From Amyloporia xantha (taxonomy: Eukaryota; Basidiomycota; Agaricomycetes; Polyporales; Adustoporiaceae), in the NCBI GenBank assembly GCA_036971615.1, contig JAYKKR010000012.1, positions 62,001 through 126,000 on the forward strand: a stretch of DNA of 64,000 nt, given 5' to 3'. A program made the translations under genes and the position numbers. The notes below the pieces were generated by a model, which made no database searches, was not told the origin of the DNA, and was given only the letters and a program-made list of their open reading frames with translations. Below are positions 32,244 through 45,064 of the stretch, one piece after another (positions within the stretch are counted from its first letter, which is position 1; each line of letters opens with the position of its first letter).

Positions 32244-34077
32244 GCGATCGTGAACATCTATACAGACGTAATTCTAGCACAGCGCACCAAGTGGCACTGT
32301 CGCCCCTCTAGCTTGTGAGTCCCGCTGTCGGCGATGCCATTCACTCTTCCATACAATCACTCAGTATAACTTTGACTCCAGAAATATATTGAATCGAAAC
32401 TTCTGCGCACTGCGCCTACGTCGACCATGGTGCATCCATAACGGCATTGGTGCCTCTGTCTGCTAGAATTACGCCTCTGAGAGACGGAGCGGCCACCTGA
32501 AGCCCAAACGATGTTACTAGTAAAACGTCTTGCTCATACACTCACCTGCAGGGCGATACGCCGTCCTGTTAGCTTTCATCCCGAGATATGGGCGGATTAT
32601 CAACCATCTCACAAAAGGTGCACGTACCAATATAAATGACATACTACGCTGTGAGATCATACGACAATCTGCTACACGCTCTTCCGAACTGACACAACCC
32701 TGTCGTTCGTTTGACAATTTAGCAACGAAACTGTAGCACATGCAGATGCCGGGGAACTCACGGTGTCAGAGTACTCTCAGTACTGAGGAAAACCCGCCAG
32801 TCAGGTGTCTCATGTTTGCGGCACAGGGGCCCGAGTCGAGACAGCGCTGTCTTTGCGAGTCCAAGCTACTATTCGCACAGCTCGAGCGCCCACGCGAAGC
32901 TGAAAACAACGTTGAGCGGGACGACCCACGAGCAGGACGAGCGGCTGTATACACTGTATAGCTCAATCGGGTGCCGCATGACTACGCCCGCAGGGGGAGC
33001 GGAAGGAGGGCTGGTCATCAACGGAGATAACACAACGGAAGGACGCACATGGGGAAAGACGAGACGAACATACTGCGCAGCTTGGACAGGAGCGTGACAA
33101 CGCCGCATTCACTGGCGTTGTAGTGCATGAGAGGCGGGCGGGGGGAGGATGGACAAATAGAGAAAGAGTAGGGAAAGGAGAGAGAGACGCACGCTCCCTG
33201 TAATTGATCGCGGTGGTGGCGACGCTAGAGACGTATAGACGACGAAGAGCTAGGCGGAGCCGAGGTAGGATTCCTGTGCGCGGAGAGGAGAGGCATTAGC
33301 GGCGGCAGGGAGGGCGAAAGGATAGAGAGTAAGCAGAGAGGACGGCAGGGGGAGACGAGAAAGAGGGACGTACGGTCATGACGCGCTTGTACGTGCCACG
33401 GCCTGCAGACCAGCAGAGGCATTGGAGACGGTTGTATGTCCAAGACGAACGAAGAAGGAGAGGATTTGCGGGCTGTGTGGGAGGTCAGAACTTGGGTGGA
33501 CGGGGATGGAAGATGGGGAAGACGCACGAGGACGGAGAAGATGACCCATAGGGAGAACGCAGTGGGATAAGCGGTGCTTGTGCCGGCGTGGTGAGCGCAG
33601 TGCGGCGCGTGTTCCTTTACATAGAGGGCGTGGTGAGCAGCGATCGTCTATGCGCGAGCGGTGGCGGAGAGGGACACTTGGGAACGCAGGCGGGAGACAG
33701 CAGGCGTCGGGAACGATAACGCAGCGGAGGAGCCCACTGCCCCCGCGGGGAGACTAGATCGGGCACGACAGCCCTCCCTGCGTACCGGAGTCTGCTGTAA
33801 TCTATCTAGGCCGACTCCGCGTAGCCAGCTCTGAGGCCTCGTTTCGTCTCCCGCACATCGCGAGCTGCGTATCTATCGCTGAATGCTCAATACGACGGCT
33901 CTCTGTCGAATCGGCGATGCACGTGAGCCTGGTGCGGGGAAGTAAACAAAGCCAAGCTCGGTGCAGTGCTTGGAACACGCGTTCTAGCGTCGTTCTGCTT
34001 TGCGACTTATCTCTGCACAGACCGACCAAGTCTACAGTCTTCAGCCTTCACATCTCGAAATTTCGCAATATAGCACC

Positions 34078-37000
34078 ATGTCTCCACCCAAGGACAAGTC
34101 TCGTCCTGGCCGTTCTATCAGCCGTCTCGGGAACACGGTCCATTTCCTTAGAAACCGTCCGTCCCCGCCGTCTTCCGGCACGTCTGCGTCAGGCGCACCT
34201 GCGGCAGCTCCAGCACGATCAGCTCCCCAGCTGGGGACAGAACAGGACTCTATCCCTGAGAAACCCAAGTTGCTCGACCGCATTGCGGACAAATTGCACC
34301 TTCCACGCCATGGTCATTCGTCGCCTCCGTCAAAGCCTACGAGCAACAACGCATCCGCGTCGTCCCTCGAGCCAAGCACCGCAGGGCCCGAATCTACTTC
34401 TCATCCCGATCAGAGGGAATATCTTCCCCGGGCTTCCGAGGTGCGATCGGCCGCGCTTTCGTCGCTCTCGCTAGGACCTCAGGACAGTGGGACATCCGCA
34501 TCATCTCATTGCGCGACCGCCGAGCACGATGCCGCAGATCATCCTAATCAGAGCGGATCTCCCTCTGGCATGCTCGAGGCGCGATCAGTGGCACCGGGTT
34601 CCTCGTCGATCTTGCTAGGACCTGCGCGCGGCGGTGCGTCCGCCCCACCCGATCAGCCAATCGTCGAGCACGGGGCCTCACAGCCCAACTCTACTCTCGA
34701 TGCTCATGTCGACCAGAGCGATTCTTCCCCGGCCATTTCTGGTGTCGAGCCAGCTCCGCCTGATGATCTATTCGAATCACTTATCAACCCCGCATCCCCC
34801 AAGCATGGCGTGGCATGGGATTCCATCGCATCTAGTCTCGAAGTCATAGAGAAATTCTCAGATGCTTTACCTCCATTAAAGATGGCAGCTAGTGCTGCAC
34901 TAGTTGTTGTCAATCGGGTTACTGTGAGTATGAGTTTAATTTATTATTTAGTTCAACTTGTTGACTGTCATCCAACAGACAACCAAGGATGCCACTGCAA
35001 ATTTTTCCCAGCTTTCTACCAAGCTTGTTGCATTGAATTCAGTTCTGGAGAACCCATATGAAAATCTTTCTCCCCATCTCAAATCAGCTCTGGACAAGTT
35101 GTCAAGGTAAGCAATTTGGACTTTGTGTTAATGACAGCAACTTTGATATTAACTATGAAACAGAAACATCAAGGACAAAACAGAAGATATTGATAAGAAG
35201 ATGAAGCGCTCACTAGTCAAGCGTGCATTTACTGCACCTAGTGATGTGCAGGATATTGAACGAGACTTCCGTGGAATCGATAATGCACTGCAGGTCTTTG
35301 CGGTATGATTGTTTTCAGTTAATTGAGGCTATCAGCATGGCTGACACATAATAGATGGACATAACACTGGCAACACATCAGATTACTATGGAGACAAAGA
35401 AGGTTTCTACAGAACATTTCAATTATAGTGAGTTAGATAAGTCTTCTAGTGTGCTGTATCTTAATAATCTTGCTTTCAGGCCTGCTTAACAACCTTGGTT
35501 TTGTGCCTGAGTCAGAGGCAAAACGTGGGGATCGTATAACATGTATGGCTGACACCCGAGTGGAAGTTCTTCATCAACTTCACCAGTGGGCCATCAATCC
35601 TCAGAGTGAACAAGTCTTCTGGATGGCTGGCATGGCTGGCACAGGGAAAACAACAATTGCAGAAACATTGGCTCATCAGCTTCTTGATAAGAAGCTTCTT
35701 GCAGCTAGTTTCTTCTGTTCACGGGCATCCATAAACTGCAGTGATATCAAAAAGATACTTCCTTCTCTGGCTTACAGGCTGGCCCATATAATTCCTGGCT
35801 TTCAGGATCCATTGGTGCAAGCAATCAAAGGGGATTCATCTCCTATTCACTTCTCCCTGTCTGAGCAGTTCATCTCATTGATTGTTGAACCACTTCAAGT
35901 TGCCTACCCTACATCACCACCTATTCCCATGATAATCATTGTGGATGCTCTTGATGAATGTGAAAATCCTGATGCCACAAGAGACTTCCTTCAAATCATC
36001 CTCACTCACATATCAGCTCTTCCTGTCAAGTTCTTCATATCCAGCAGACCTGAACCTCGCATTCGGGAGGCCTTTGAAGCCAAAATATACTCACCTTCTA
36101 TTTTGCGGCTTCATGAGGTCAACAGCCAAACTATCCAGAATGATATCCAACACTATATGTCTACTGAACTGGGCAAGATTCCCAAGCTCAAGGCAGCATT
36201 ATAGTGATGAATGGCCTCCTTATGCAGATGTCATCACTCTGGCTAAACGTGCTGGCAATCTATTCATTTATGCATCAACACTATGCAAATACATTGCAGT
36301 TCACAATCCTCAACAAAGGCTTCAGGATCTAGCTGCAAGTCCACTTCACAACATGCAATTTCTTCCATTGATGACATCTACAGTCTGATATTGGATGCTG
36401 CATTTCAAAAGTTGGAAGAGAAGGAAAAAGATGTCATAAGACAACTGCTTGGTTGTATTGTCTGTGTTTTTGAACCTCTATCCCTCCATGCTACTGCACA
36501 GCTGGTAGATATGAAGGAAGATGCAATGTCACTGCGGCTCTGGAAGATCTTCACTCAGTGATCCAAATTTCATCAAACATTGATGACCCTGTCAAGTTTT
36601 ATCATGCCTCTTTTCCTGACTACCTTCTGGACCCAAAGCGATCAGGAAACAAGTTATGGACAATCATTCCTGGTTCCACCCAACATGATCTTGCCAGAAA
36701 TTGCATGCAGGTCATGAGTTCACAGCTCCATTTCAATGTCACACAAGTGAAAGACTCCCATTACAGCCATAAAGAGCAGAAAGAACCACCAAAGATAGCT
36801 GTGCATTTGGCATATCCATGTCAATACTGGATAGATCATTTTCTATTGTCAAACCAATCTCCTGATGATCTTGGCATGATACAAGCACTGCTATGCAGCA
36901 AATTTCTCTATTGGCTGGAGGTTATGAGTGTCCTTGACAAGATGGATCATGTATCTGTTGCATTACAAACTATATACAATGTGGGTCATCAACCATTTTA

Positions 37001-39347
37001 TTTTTTTTTACATATGCTAACAGTTAATAAATAGAACTCATCACCATCATCTGAGTTACAAATATTGGCAAAACATTGTGCAGAATTCATTACAGCATTT
37101 CAAGAGCCTCTCCATCTCAGTGCCTCTCATATCTATATCTCTGCCTTGCCATGGGTATCTCCAAACTCTTCAATTGCACATCACTTCCATCCACATTTTC
37201 CTTCAACATTCAAGCACATCTGCTCAAGCCAAGTCAATGAACCAGTATTTCCTGTTTGGAGAGTGAATGCACACAAAGATTCTGTCCTCTCTGTAGCATT
37301 CTCACCAGATGGAAAGCACATTGTCTCTGGGTCTGTTGACAACACAATCTGCATATGGGATGCACAGACTGGCAAGCAAGTGTCTCAACCACTGGAAGGG
37401 CACAAAAAGGCTGTTTTGTCTGTTGCATTCTCACCAGATGGAAAGCACATTGTCTCTGGGTCTGATGACAAGACAATCTGCATATGGGATGTGCAGACAT
37501 GCAAGCTAGCATCTCAGCCATTGGAAGGGCACAATGATACTGTCATATCTGTTGCATTCTCACCAGATGGAAAGCACATTGTCTCTGGGTCTGATGACAA
37601 GACAATCTGCATATGGGATGTACAGACTGGCAAGCAAGTGTCTCAACCACTGGAAGGGCACAAAAAAGCTGTTTTGTCTGTTGCATTCTCACCAGATGGA
37701 AAGCACATTGTCTCTGGGTCTGATGACAACACAATCTGCATATGGGATGTGCAGACATGCAAGCTAGCATCTCAGCCATTGGAAGGGCACAATGATACTG
37801 TCATATCTGTTGCATTCTCACCAGATGGAAAGCACATTGTCTCTGGGTCTTCTGACAAGACAATCTGCATATGGGATGTACAGACTGGCAAGCAAGTGTC
37901 TCAGCCATTGGAAGGGCACAAAAATTGGGTCAATTCTGTTGCATTCTCACCAGATGGAAAGCACATTGTCTCTGGGTCTGATGACAAGACAATCTGCATA
38001 TGGGATGCACAGACAGGCAAGCAAGTGTCTCAACCACTGGAAGGACACAAAGGTCTTGTCTGTTCTGTAGCATTCTCACCAGATGGAAAGCACATTGTCT
38101 CTGGGTCTTATGACAAGACAATCTGCATATGGGATGTACAGACTGGCAAGCAAGTGTCTCAACCACTGGAAGGGCACAAAAAAGCTGTTTTGTCTGTTGC
38201 ATTCTCACCAGATGGAAAGCACATTGTCTCTGGGTCTTCTGACAAGACAATCTGCATATGGGATGTGCAGACTGGCAAGCAAGTGTCTCAGCCATTGGAA
38301 GGGCACAAAAATTGGGTCAATTCTGTTGCATTCTCACCAGATGGAAAGCACATTGTCTCTGGGTCTGATGACAAGACAATCTGCATATGGGATGCACAGA
38401 CAGGCAAGCAAGTGTCTCAGCCACTGGAAGGGCACAAACAGGCTGTCAATTCTGTTGCATTCTCACCAGATGGAAAGCACATTGTCTCAGGGTCTTTGGA
38501 CAACACAATCTGCATATGGAATGCACAGACAGGCAAGCAAGTGTCTCAACCACTGGAAGGACACAAAGGTCTTGTCTGTTCTGTAGCATTCTCACCAGAT
38601 GGAAAGCACATTGTCTCTGGGTCTTATGACAAGACAATCTGCATATGGGATGCACAGACTGGCAAGCAAGTGTCTCAACCACTGGAAGGGCACAAACAGG
38701 CTGTCTGGTCTGTTGCCTTCTCACCAGATGGAAAGCACATTGTCTCTGGGTCTGATGACAAGACAATCTGCATATGGGATGCACAGACAGGCAAGCTGGT
38801 GTCTCAGCCATTGGAAGGGCATAACAATTGGGTCTATTCTGTTGCATTCTCACCAGATGGAAAGCACATTGTCTCTGGGTCTGCTGACAAGACAATCTGC
38901 ATATGGGATGCACAGACAGGTAAGCTAGTGTCTCAGACATTGGAAGGGCACGAAGAGGCTGTCAGATCTGTTGCATTCTCACCAGATGGAAAGCACATTG
39001 TATCTGGAGGTCATGACAACACAGTGAGAGTTTGGCACAATCCAATGGCTGCTGCTTCCTCCACTCCATCAACTCACTTTTGTGGATTGAATAATCCCCT
39101 TTGGCATGATTTTGCTCCATCTCGCAACACACAGTCTGGCATATACATGGATGATAATGGTTGGATTAGAGGGCCAGAAGAAGAGCTTATATTTTGGATT
39201 CCTCCTCATCTTGGTGCAGGACTCTTGTGGCCAGGATGCCAAAGAATATGTGGAGTTCCCTTCACAGTGTCCCTGGATCTCAGCAGATTTGTTCATGGAG
39301 AATGCTGGACCCAGTGCTATTCTCCCCAAGTTGTAGATATCAGTTGA
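34078..39347 (+). pseudogene. NACHT-WD40 NLR, copy 2: intact N-terminus and WD array, frameshifted NACHT
   Basis: ATG 34078 (gcaccATGt). Exon 1 (34078-34923) encodes a Ser/Pro/Ala-rich disordered region (MSPPKDKSRPGRSISRLG) ending in an amphipathic helical block (WDSIASSLEVIEKFSDALPP). Exons 34979-35106, 35164-35302 and 35355-35427 match NLR copy 1. NACHT starts at 35480 (Walker A GMAGTGKTTIAET, Walker B IIIVDALDEC). Against copy 1 there are extra bases near 36193 (+1), 36330-36365 (+2) and 36530 (+2); the first stops translation 15 bp later. A donor at 36981 reads GTGGGT (GTGAGT in copy 1). The final exon 37035-39347 is open, with 14 WD repeats and the same C-terminal cap. Any product would be a short N-terminal form unless the indels are sequence errors. 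Confidence 0.85.
37268..39045 (+). repeat. WD40 repeat array, fourteen units of 129 bp
   Basis: Fourteen 43-aa units, SVAFSPDGKHIVSGS(x)D(K/N)TICIWD. Fourteen would suit two seven-bladed propellers. Higher-order copying is visible: a two-unit block (KAVL then DTVI with TCKLAS) occurs twice, and NWVN and GLVC units recur. Variation is confined to the residues before SVAF, after SGS, A/V in D(A/V)QT, and Q/L after TGK. Confidence 0.95.
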
Positions 39348-41971
39348 CTCATGATTACCTAAGTAATATCTCACTCATATTCATTGATGGCCATTGTTTT
39401 GATTTTCCCTACTTCACAGTGTATTTGTTGACTCTGGTGTTCCTATCTACTCTCCTCTCCCTAGTTGACGCTCTGTTGATGAGTTACCACTATACAGTAT
39501 GTTAAACATGTTGTGATATCAATCTTCAACTTGAAATGAAACATATTGCAAGAAATGCAAGCAAATGACTGCATAAATTGCTGCCATGGTATGGTCTTTT
39601 TTAAATCTATCACAACAACTTGTCACTGGAGGGATGGACACATACCAGACCTTTCAGAGTCTTTGTTCATGTTGGCGCCGGAGGATGTGTAGAACATGCT
39701 CGCTCGGTTGATACTAAATCATCTTGTTTGGTTCGAACGCGTGCCACGCGGACCGCCGCCCAATGCGCACTGTCACACCCACCAGTAAGCAGCTGACCGT
39801 TCGTCACTTCTAGCGCAAAGGCCTCTAGCATCGCTTGCAGGCATTAGGAGCGAAGAAGATTGTGTCTCGTGTCAATTTCCTGAGCCTGAGCAGACCCTGC
39901 TCAACAAATCAGACACCATGGGCCCGGCAGTATTGACCCGAGCAAGGCTGTCCGAAGATGTTGAAGGTCAAGAACATCAGCCATTGACGGCACTAACAAC
40001 GCTGTTGCTTCTGCAAACGCACAGATCACCATGCTATGCATGTGTAGAAACAGTCTTACGTTGAGGAGGGGGCGGCTAGAAATTAGGAACGAAGAATTGA
40101 TGCCCCAACATCGAGTGTTCGACGATCGCGCCCGCCCTGTGCCAGCGCACAGTGGACGTCTGTCCGCACAGCCCCGTCTCGGCCCACTGCCGTCTGTCAT
40201 CTCTGCCCACATTCAGTGAGAGAACAACGGCGAGAGTGTTTGCCCATCCACATAGGTATTCGGCTGTTGTATAGCGCAATACCCGCCCGAACGACGCGCA
40301 GTCAGTGCTGATAGAAACGTAGATATAGATATATTATGCATACCATTCTGTCAATAGCTGTAGCCGTTGCAAGGCGCAACCGGACGCCCGCTCGCTGTGT
40401 GGATCATCCAGTGAATGGCCTGAGCATCGGGAGTGAGTATCGGGAAGTGCGAGCCCATTCGCTCCTCGCGAAGCGCACGCACCACGCTCAATCTATCAGA
40501 CGAGAGCAGGCACGTTGAATTGCTCTGCAGGCACAGTATCTGTACGTCTGGCCCGATGCATTTATGCTCTACCGGACCAGACCGACCACGCACCTCGCCT
40601 CAGGCGTTCTAGGTTCAACTTGGTCCCACATGCTAAACTGTGCCGGGTGATGTGCAATAGACAATAAACCTTGCACATCGTCCGGCGGAAGATACCCACG
40701 ATCAGTCCCGCGCGGACAGCGCATGGTCGTTGAACGGATGAACGAATGCAGTCCTCGCCCACTGTTGGACGAGACAGCGGGACGGGCGTCAGTATATCAA
40801 CAAGGGCGTAAGAGCACACGCCACCCACCGTGCGAGTCTCGCGCTGGCTAGACAGAGAGCGTCTCAACCGTTACCGGACAGTGCAGACGCCATCACCTCC
40901 AGAGCAGCGCCGTGGAGGGTGGCCGCAGTCTGGAGGGCAGAGGCCGAACACGGCGGATATCCCGTCGAGGTGTCTTGAGTGCCTTTCGGCAGAGTCTGGC
41001 GGGGCTCAGCGTGGACACTGTACTGTGCCCGACATTCGTATTCTGTCGTGCACGATGGGTCTACGGTGCGCTGCTGCTCGGCTTGGCGCTCTGTGGATGG
41101 CATGCGGGTCAGACGTCTGCTGTACAGGGACCCTGGTCAATACGCGTAGGTAGCGCAGTGGGGAGGGTGTGATTGGACAGAAGAGTGGGGCTGCGTTGGG
41201 ACACCAATGAGATGATCGTCTGCTGTTTTGTTTGGGTGAAGCGTCGTGGAGACGGGAGAGCGGATGAGGCTAGTAAACCTGTCGGTTATCCTGTCTAGGC
41301 ACTGCAGCCAGGTCTGAGAGACTCAGTGTCGGCGCCGCACTGTGCCGAAAGTCATTATTCGATCTTCGAGGGTAGGTGTGCTCCCATAGTCTGGAGAGGC
41401 AAAGTATTAGATGTTCTTCCTCATCGTTGTGATTTGTGTTCGTTTGCACTTGTATGAGATGGGATCGCGGTGCTGTCCAATCCCAGTAGGTGGGAGTGGG
41501 AACATGGAGAATACGGCGAGATGGAGCAGGCTGTTCTGGCAAAGACTCTCAAATAAGCGGCGTTACTCATCAGTGGACGACACTGTGAGATTTTGTTTTA
41601 GAGATCGCGCTTGACGGCGTGTAGAGGGCTCACCGTACGTTCAATGAACAATCTCACAGCGCAAGTCTTTTACGGAGCACGCGTCCGGACGGGAGGCTTG
41701 AGAGTATGCAAGTGCATTCCACCACCTGTCGCGCGGACACGATTCTGCGGGGTCGCTGCCGTTCTTTTCCCGTGTACTGCATCTGGATGGGACAATCTAC
41801 ATGCTAGGCAGCAACTGGCGCACGAAGAGAGGAGCGGGAGCAAAAGAGACGCGAGGGTAAGTACAAAGCTGTACCTCATGCGGGCGGCGAAGGCGAGTGG
41901 ACAGAATGGCGGGAAGACTCGATGGAGGTGACCAAAGAGGACAGAGCGAGAGCGGGATGAGCGCAGACGCA
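39348..41971. repeat. Duplicated non-coding block, copy 2
   Basis: Nearly identical to 12004-12690 joined to 18482-20431, that is copy 1 without its copia element. No gene is supported. Confidence 0.8.
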
Positions 41972-42606
41972 GGCTGTGTATAGTCTTGATCGGTCCGGGA
42001 CACTTGTACCGGGGTTGGGGACTTCGCAGACTGCCGGATTAACCGCCCGTGTATACGCGTCAACATGCGTCAACAACGCGTACAGTACGTAGCTGCTAGC
42101 AAGTAGAATTTTGGACTAGGCCTGCAACCCCGTTGGGCACGCTCGTTTGACCCGCAAGCAGAGCTTTTGCGCAGCTCAATTATGCGTTCTGAGGCTCGCT
42201 TTTTTGGCGTTAAGCTCACCGTAATGACATGAGATAGTGCCACCAATAATTTTGGTGTCATCGTCGTTTGTGGCTGAGGTTCCAAGTTCCATGTTGCTCT
42301 AACAATGGTTTATATGATATGGATAATACAATTCATCTATGCTTGCAAGATGTCTAGATACTTGAAGTAGTTTGCAAAATACAGCGGCTAGCTCTATAGC
42401 TAAGGTCGGTGTTGACGGGCCGTTTGGTCGGCTGGAACATTGCCGGAATGCTCCTATTGGCTGAGCTGTCGCCATTCGGCAACAGCCGAACCTCGCAAGC
42501 GAAGTGCTCAACCCCCACCCTGATAGCACGTACTGGAGCAGACCATTATAAAGCCGAACGACTGTCTTCGTCTATATTGGTCAAGCCACGGAGACTAGGC
42601 TGTGTA
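41972..42606. mobile_element. MITE-like element, 617 bp, with 9-bp target duplication
   Basis: Compared with the empty site at 20432-20440, an insertion spans 41981-42597. It starts TAGTCT and ends AGACTA, a 6-bp perfect terminal inverted repeat. GGCTGTGTA flanks both sides (41972-41980, 42598-42606). A 9-bp duplication fits Mutator-type transposition. No open frame of note. Inferred class: non-autonomous MULE; the ends are very short, so this is tentative. Confidence 0.7.
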
Positions 42607-42711
42607 GTAGCCTAGAAGCCCGGGAGAGACCGGAGCAAGGCACGAGGTGGGAGATGGCAGAGACTATGACGCAGGGTAGGACATGCAAGGGAACGGACAG
42701 AGCAGAGCACC

Positions 42712-43390
42712 TACTATCAGTGGCCCTCTAATGCAACTTTTTCACGGATTCCCTGCCCCTTCCTCAGCTACATCCCGGAACCTTTCGGAGTTTTGTCTAA
42801 TGGCAAGCCATGGTTCGAATGTATCCCCTGAGATTTTACAGGCGTGGTACATGTTGTGAGGAACGATACCGAGGGTGAACTAGAGTCGCAACAGCAATGC
42901 AATTGACAGTCACGGGTGTTGTCACGATCAAATTCGAATACCGACACGGCATCCACCAAATATGCATGAGCTCCGACGCGCTAAAGCAGTGATGGGTTTC
43001 CTAAATTAGTAGAATGTGGCGGATCTGTCACGCTCATTCTCTCTGGAGCTCGTCTTTCATCTCGTGTATGGGTTCTGGTTCCATTCGCATCTCCGGCATA
43101 CTACCATACACTAGAATAATGCAACTAGATACTTCTACTAAGTTTTGGGACCAAAGAAAGTGGATTGAGAGACTGCCGAGCTCAATCCGTGTTGCAAATC
43201 CTGTGATCTGTTGGTTTGCCATTTTTCATTCTCTTACCGCTTCCACTTTGCAGAATCTGAGTAGACAGGATTTGAAATAATGCATAAAAGAGTCTTGATC
43301 ATAAATATCAGAATATTTGGGGAACGGAAAGGTGCTCAAAACGCAAAATTGCACTACTGTTGCGATTGCATTGCAGGGCCACTGATAGTA
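42712..43390. mobile_element. MITE, 675 bp, TA target duplication (Tc1/mariner-like)
   Basis: The insertion at 42714-43388 is absent from copy 1 (empty site gcacctagggc near 20546). Ends are CTATCAGTGGCCCT and its exact reverse complement, extending imperfectly to over 20 bp. TA flanks both sides (42712-42713, 43389-43390). No transposase frame is visible, so it is non-autonomous. Confidence 0.85.
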
Positions 43391-45064
43391 GGGCAGGGAG
43401 AACGAGAGGATCGTCGAAACTCAGTTACCATAAGCGCCCACGTCCCCGACTACCTGCGCACTCTCATTGTGTCTGACTCTAAGACCCCAGTGCGGGCCTC
43501 TCAACCTCATACCACGCTTCAGCGCTCCGGCTCTACTTCAGCGAACGTACGAGGTCGACTGGCCCTTCTTTGCGTGCTTTCCTGTTGTGGGCAACCTCTG
43601 GCTTGGGATCTCATCGAGCACGCCGGCCTCTGGTTGTTGAGCTTGTCAATATACTATGCTCGCTGCCGTGCTCCTCTCCTCGGAACAATGCAAGTCCGCA
43701 GACCCTCATCTGGGGCGCCGTCTCACAGGCTGTAAAACGAGATCCTTGCGTCCCCGTCGCCCTGTTCTGACACGAGTCCATCCACTTGGCCTCTGATGCT
43801 ACGCTAGGGTTCAGGTACTAGATCCCGAATCGCCCGTGCTCTTCCCAGTCCGATGTTATATTGTACGACTCCTACCTTTCGCAGGGCACAGGACAGGGCA
43901 AGCGTCGCTGCGCCCGTTCCCTGTTCCCTCCACAGGTATCTGCCGACGAATTGGTCCCAAACTGAACCTACCACGCAGCGCGAGGTCTGCTACAGGAGTT
44001 GTAGACAAAGACCCTGCGCTGTCAAGACAAGAAAGGAGATGGTAAATTCTACCTGCCTTTCGATGTCTCATGCTCATTCAACGTCGAGCCTCTGATTCAT
44101 ATGCGGATCCGAGCACTGGTCTCCCCTCTAGTTCGCCAATCCCTATGCGAGAATGAGGAACCTGTCGGACGCAGTCTACCGTGACAACGGTAACTGATCT
44201 GGATGATAGTACTAGCATTGCGTTGCCGTCCAGTGGAGCCGGAAAGTTGTCCGGTTCGTCGATGCGGAACGCTGCCTGAGCGACCGACAGGTAGCCGTCC
44301 AGTTCGACTGAGATATTCCGGTCGCTGAACGCAGAATAGGACGTGAGCCCAGCGCATTCGGACGACACGCGTATTCTCGTATGCCATGTTGTAGACACGA
44401 ATATTGTACACTATACAAACATGGTCAGCTCCATCTGATAAGATGTACCAGCCTGCCTCGGTTTCATCATGCAGACTGACCATGCTGCCCAAGACCTTAC
44501 ATTCCCGCCATTCACAGCCCTCATAGGAGACCATACCATCTGAGTATCCGTGACCAATGGTCCGTGGAAATTGGTCGAGCTACGGTGTCGTCCGTTACAG
44601 GACAACCCATAAGTTGCATGCCATGTCCGAACTGCGCCGTCTACGAATCGTCCGTGTGAGCCAGATCGTGCTATGACCGGAAACTGACCGTTCAGCTCAA
44701 TAGTCAATTTGACCAGGGCCAGGTACGCAAGCGAAGGAAGATGGTCACGTCCGGCTTCTGGCATATACTGGCCCAAGCGCAGTAGGAAAGCGGACTGTAC
44801 CGTACCTGAAATGAGCCGGAGTCGAGATGTGCGACACGTCCATATGGCGTCCTCTGTAGCCTAGTCAGGACACGATCCCGTGTAGTCAGGCTTCTACTTA
44901 CTTTGAGGAATGGCTGAGGCTGACCGATTTCACTGCTTCAGTATTGCAGCACATGCGCTCAGGGTTTGATTATCGCCAACAGATCACCTCGAGCTACAGT
45001 AAGAAGCTACGGTCAGCTCAAATCTCAAGAGTAGCATGATGGTCATCGCTTACCAGTACACGGT
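43391..45064. repeat. Duplicated non-coding block, copy 2, continued
   Basis: Close match to 20550-22207. A short stretch lost near 43449 and an added 25 bp near 44070 are the main differences. No gene is supported. Confidence 0.75.

Larger units (their letters stand above)
31333..34077. other. Non-coding, diverged repeat unit and NLR copy 2 upstream region
   Basis: No gene is supported. 31340-33800 matches 26650-29600 in patches about 4.3 kb apart (32295 with 27990; 32745 with 28440). The last 280 bp before 34078 should hold the promoter of the second NLR; no clear TATA box was seen. Confidence 0.45.

Noticed and set aside
41981..42597. Solo LTR
   Set aside because: Ends are TAGTCT/AGACTA, not TG/CA, and the target duplication is 9 bp, not 4-6 bp.
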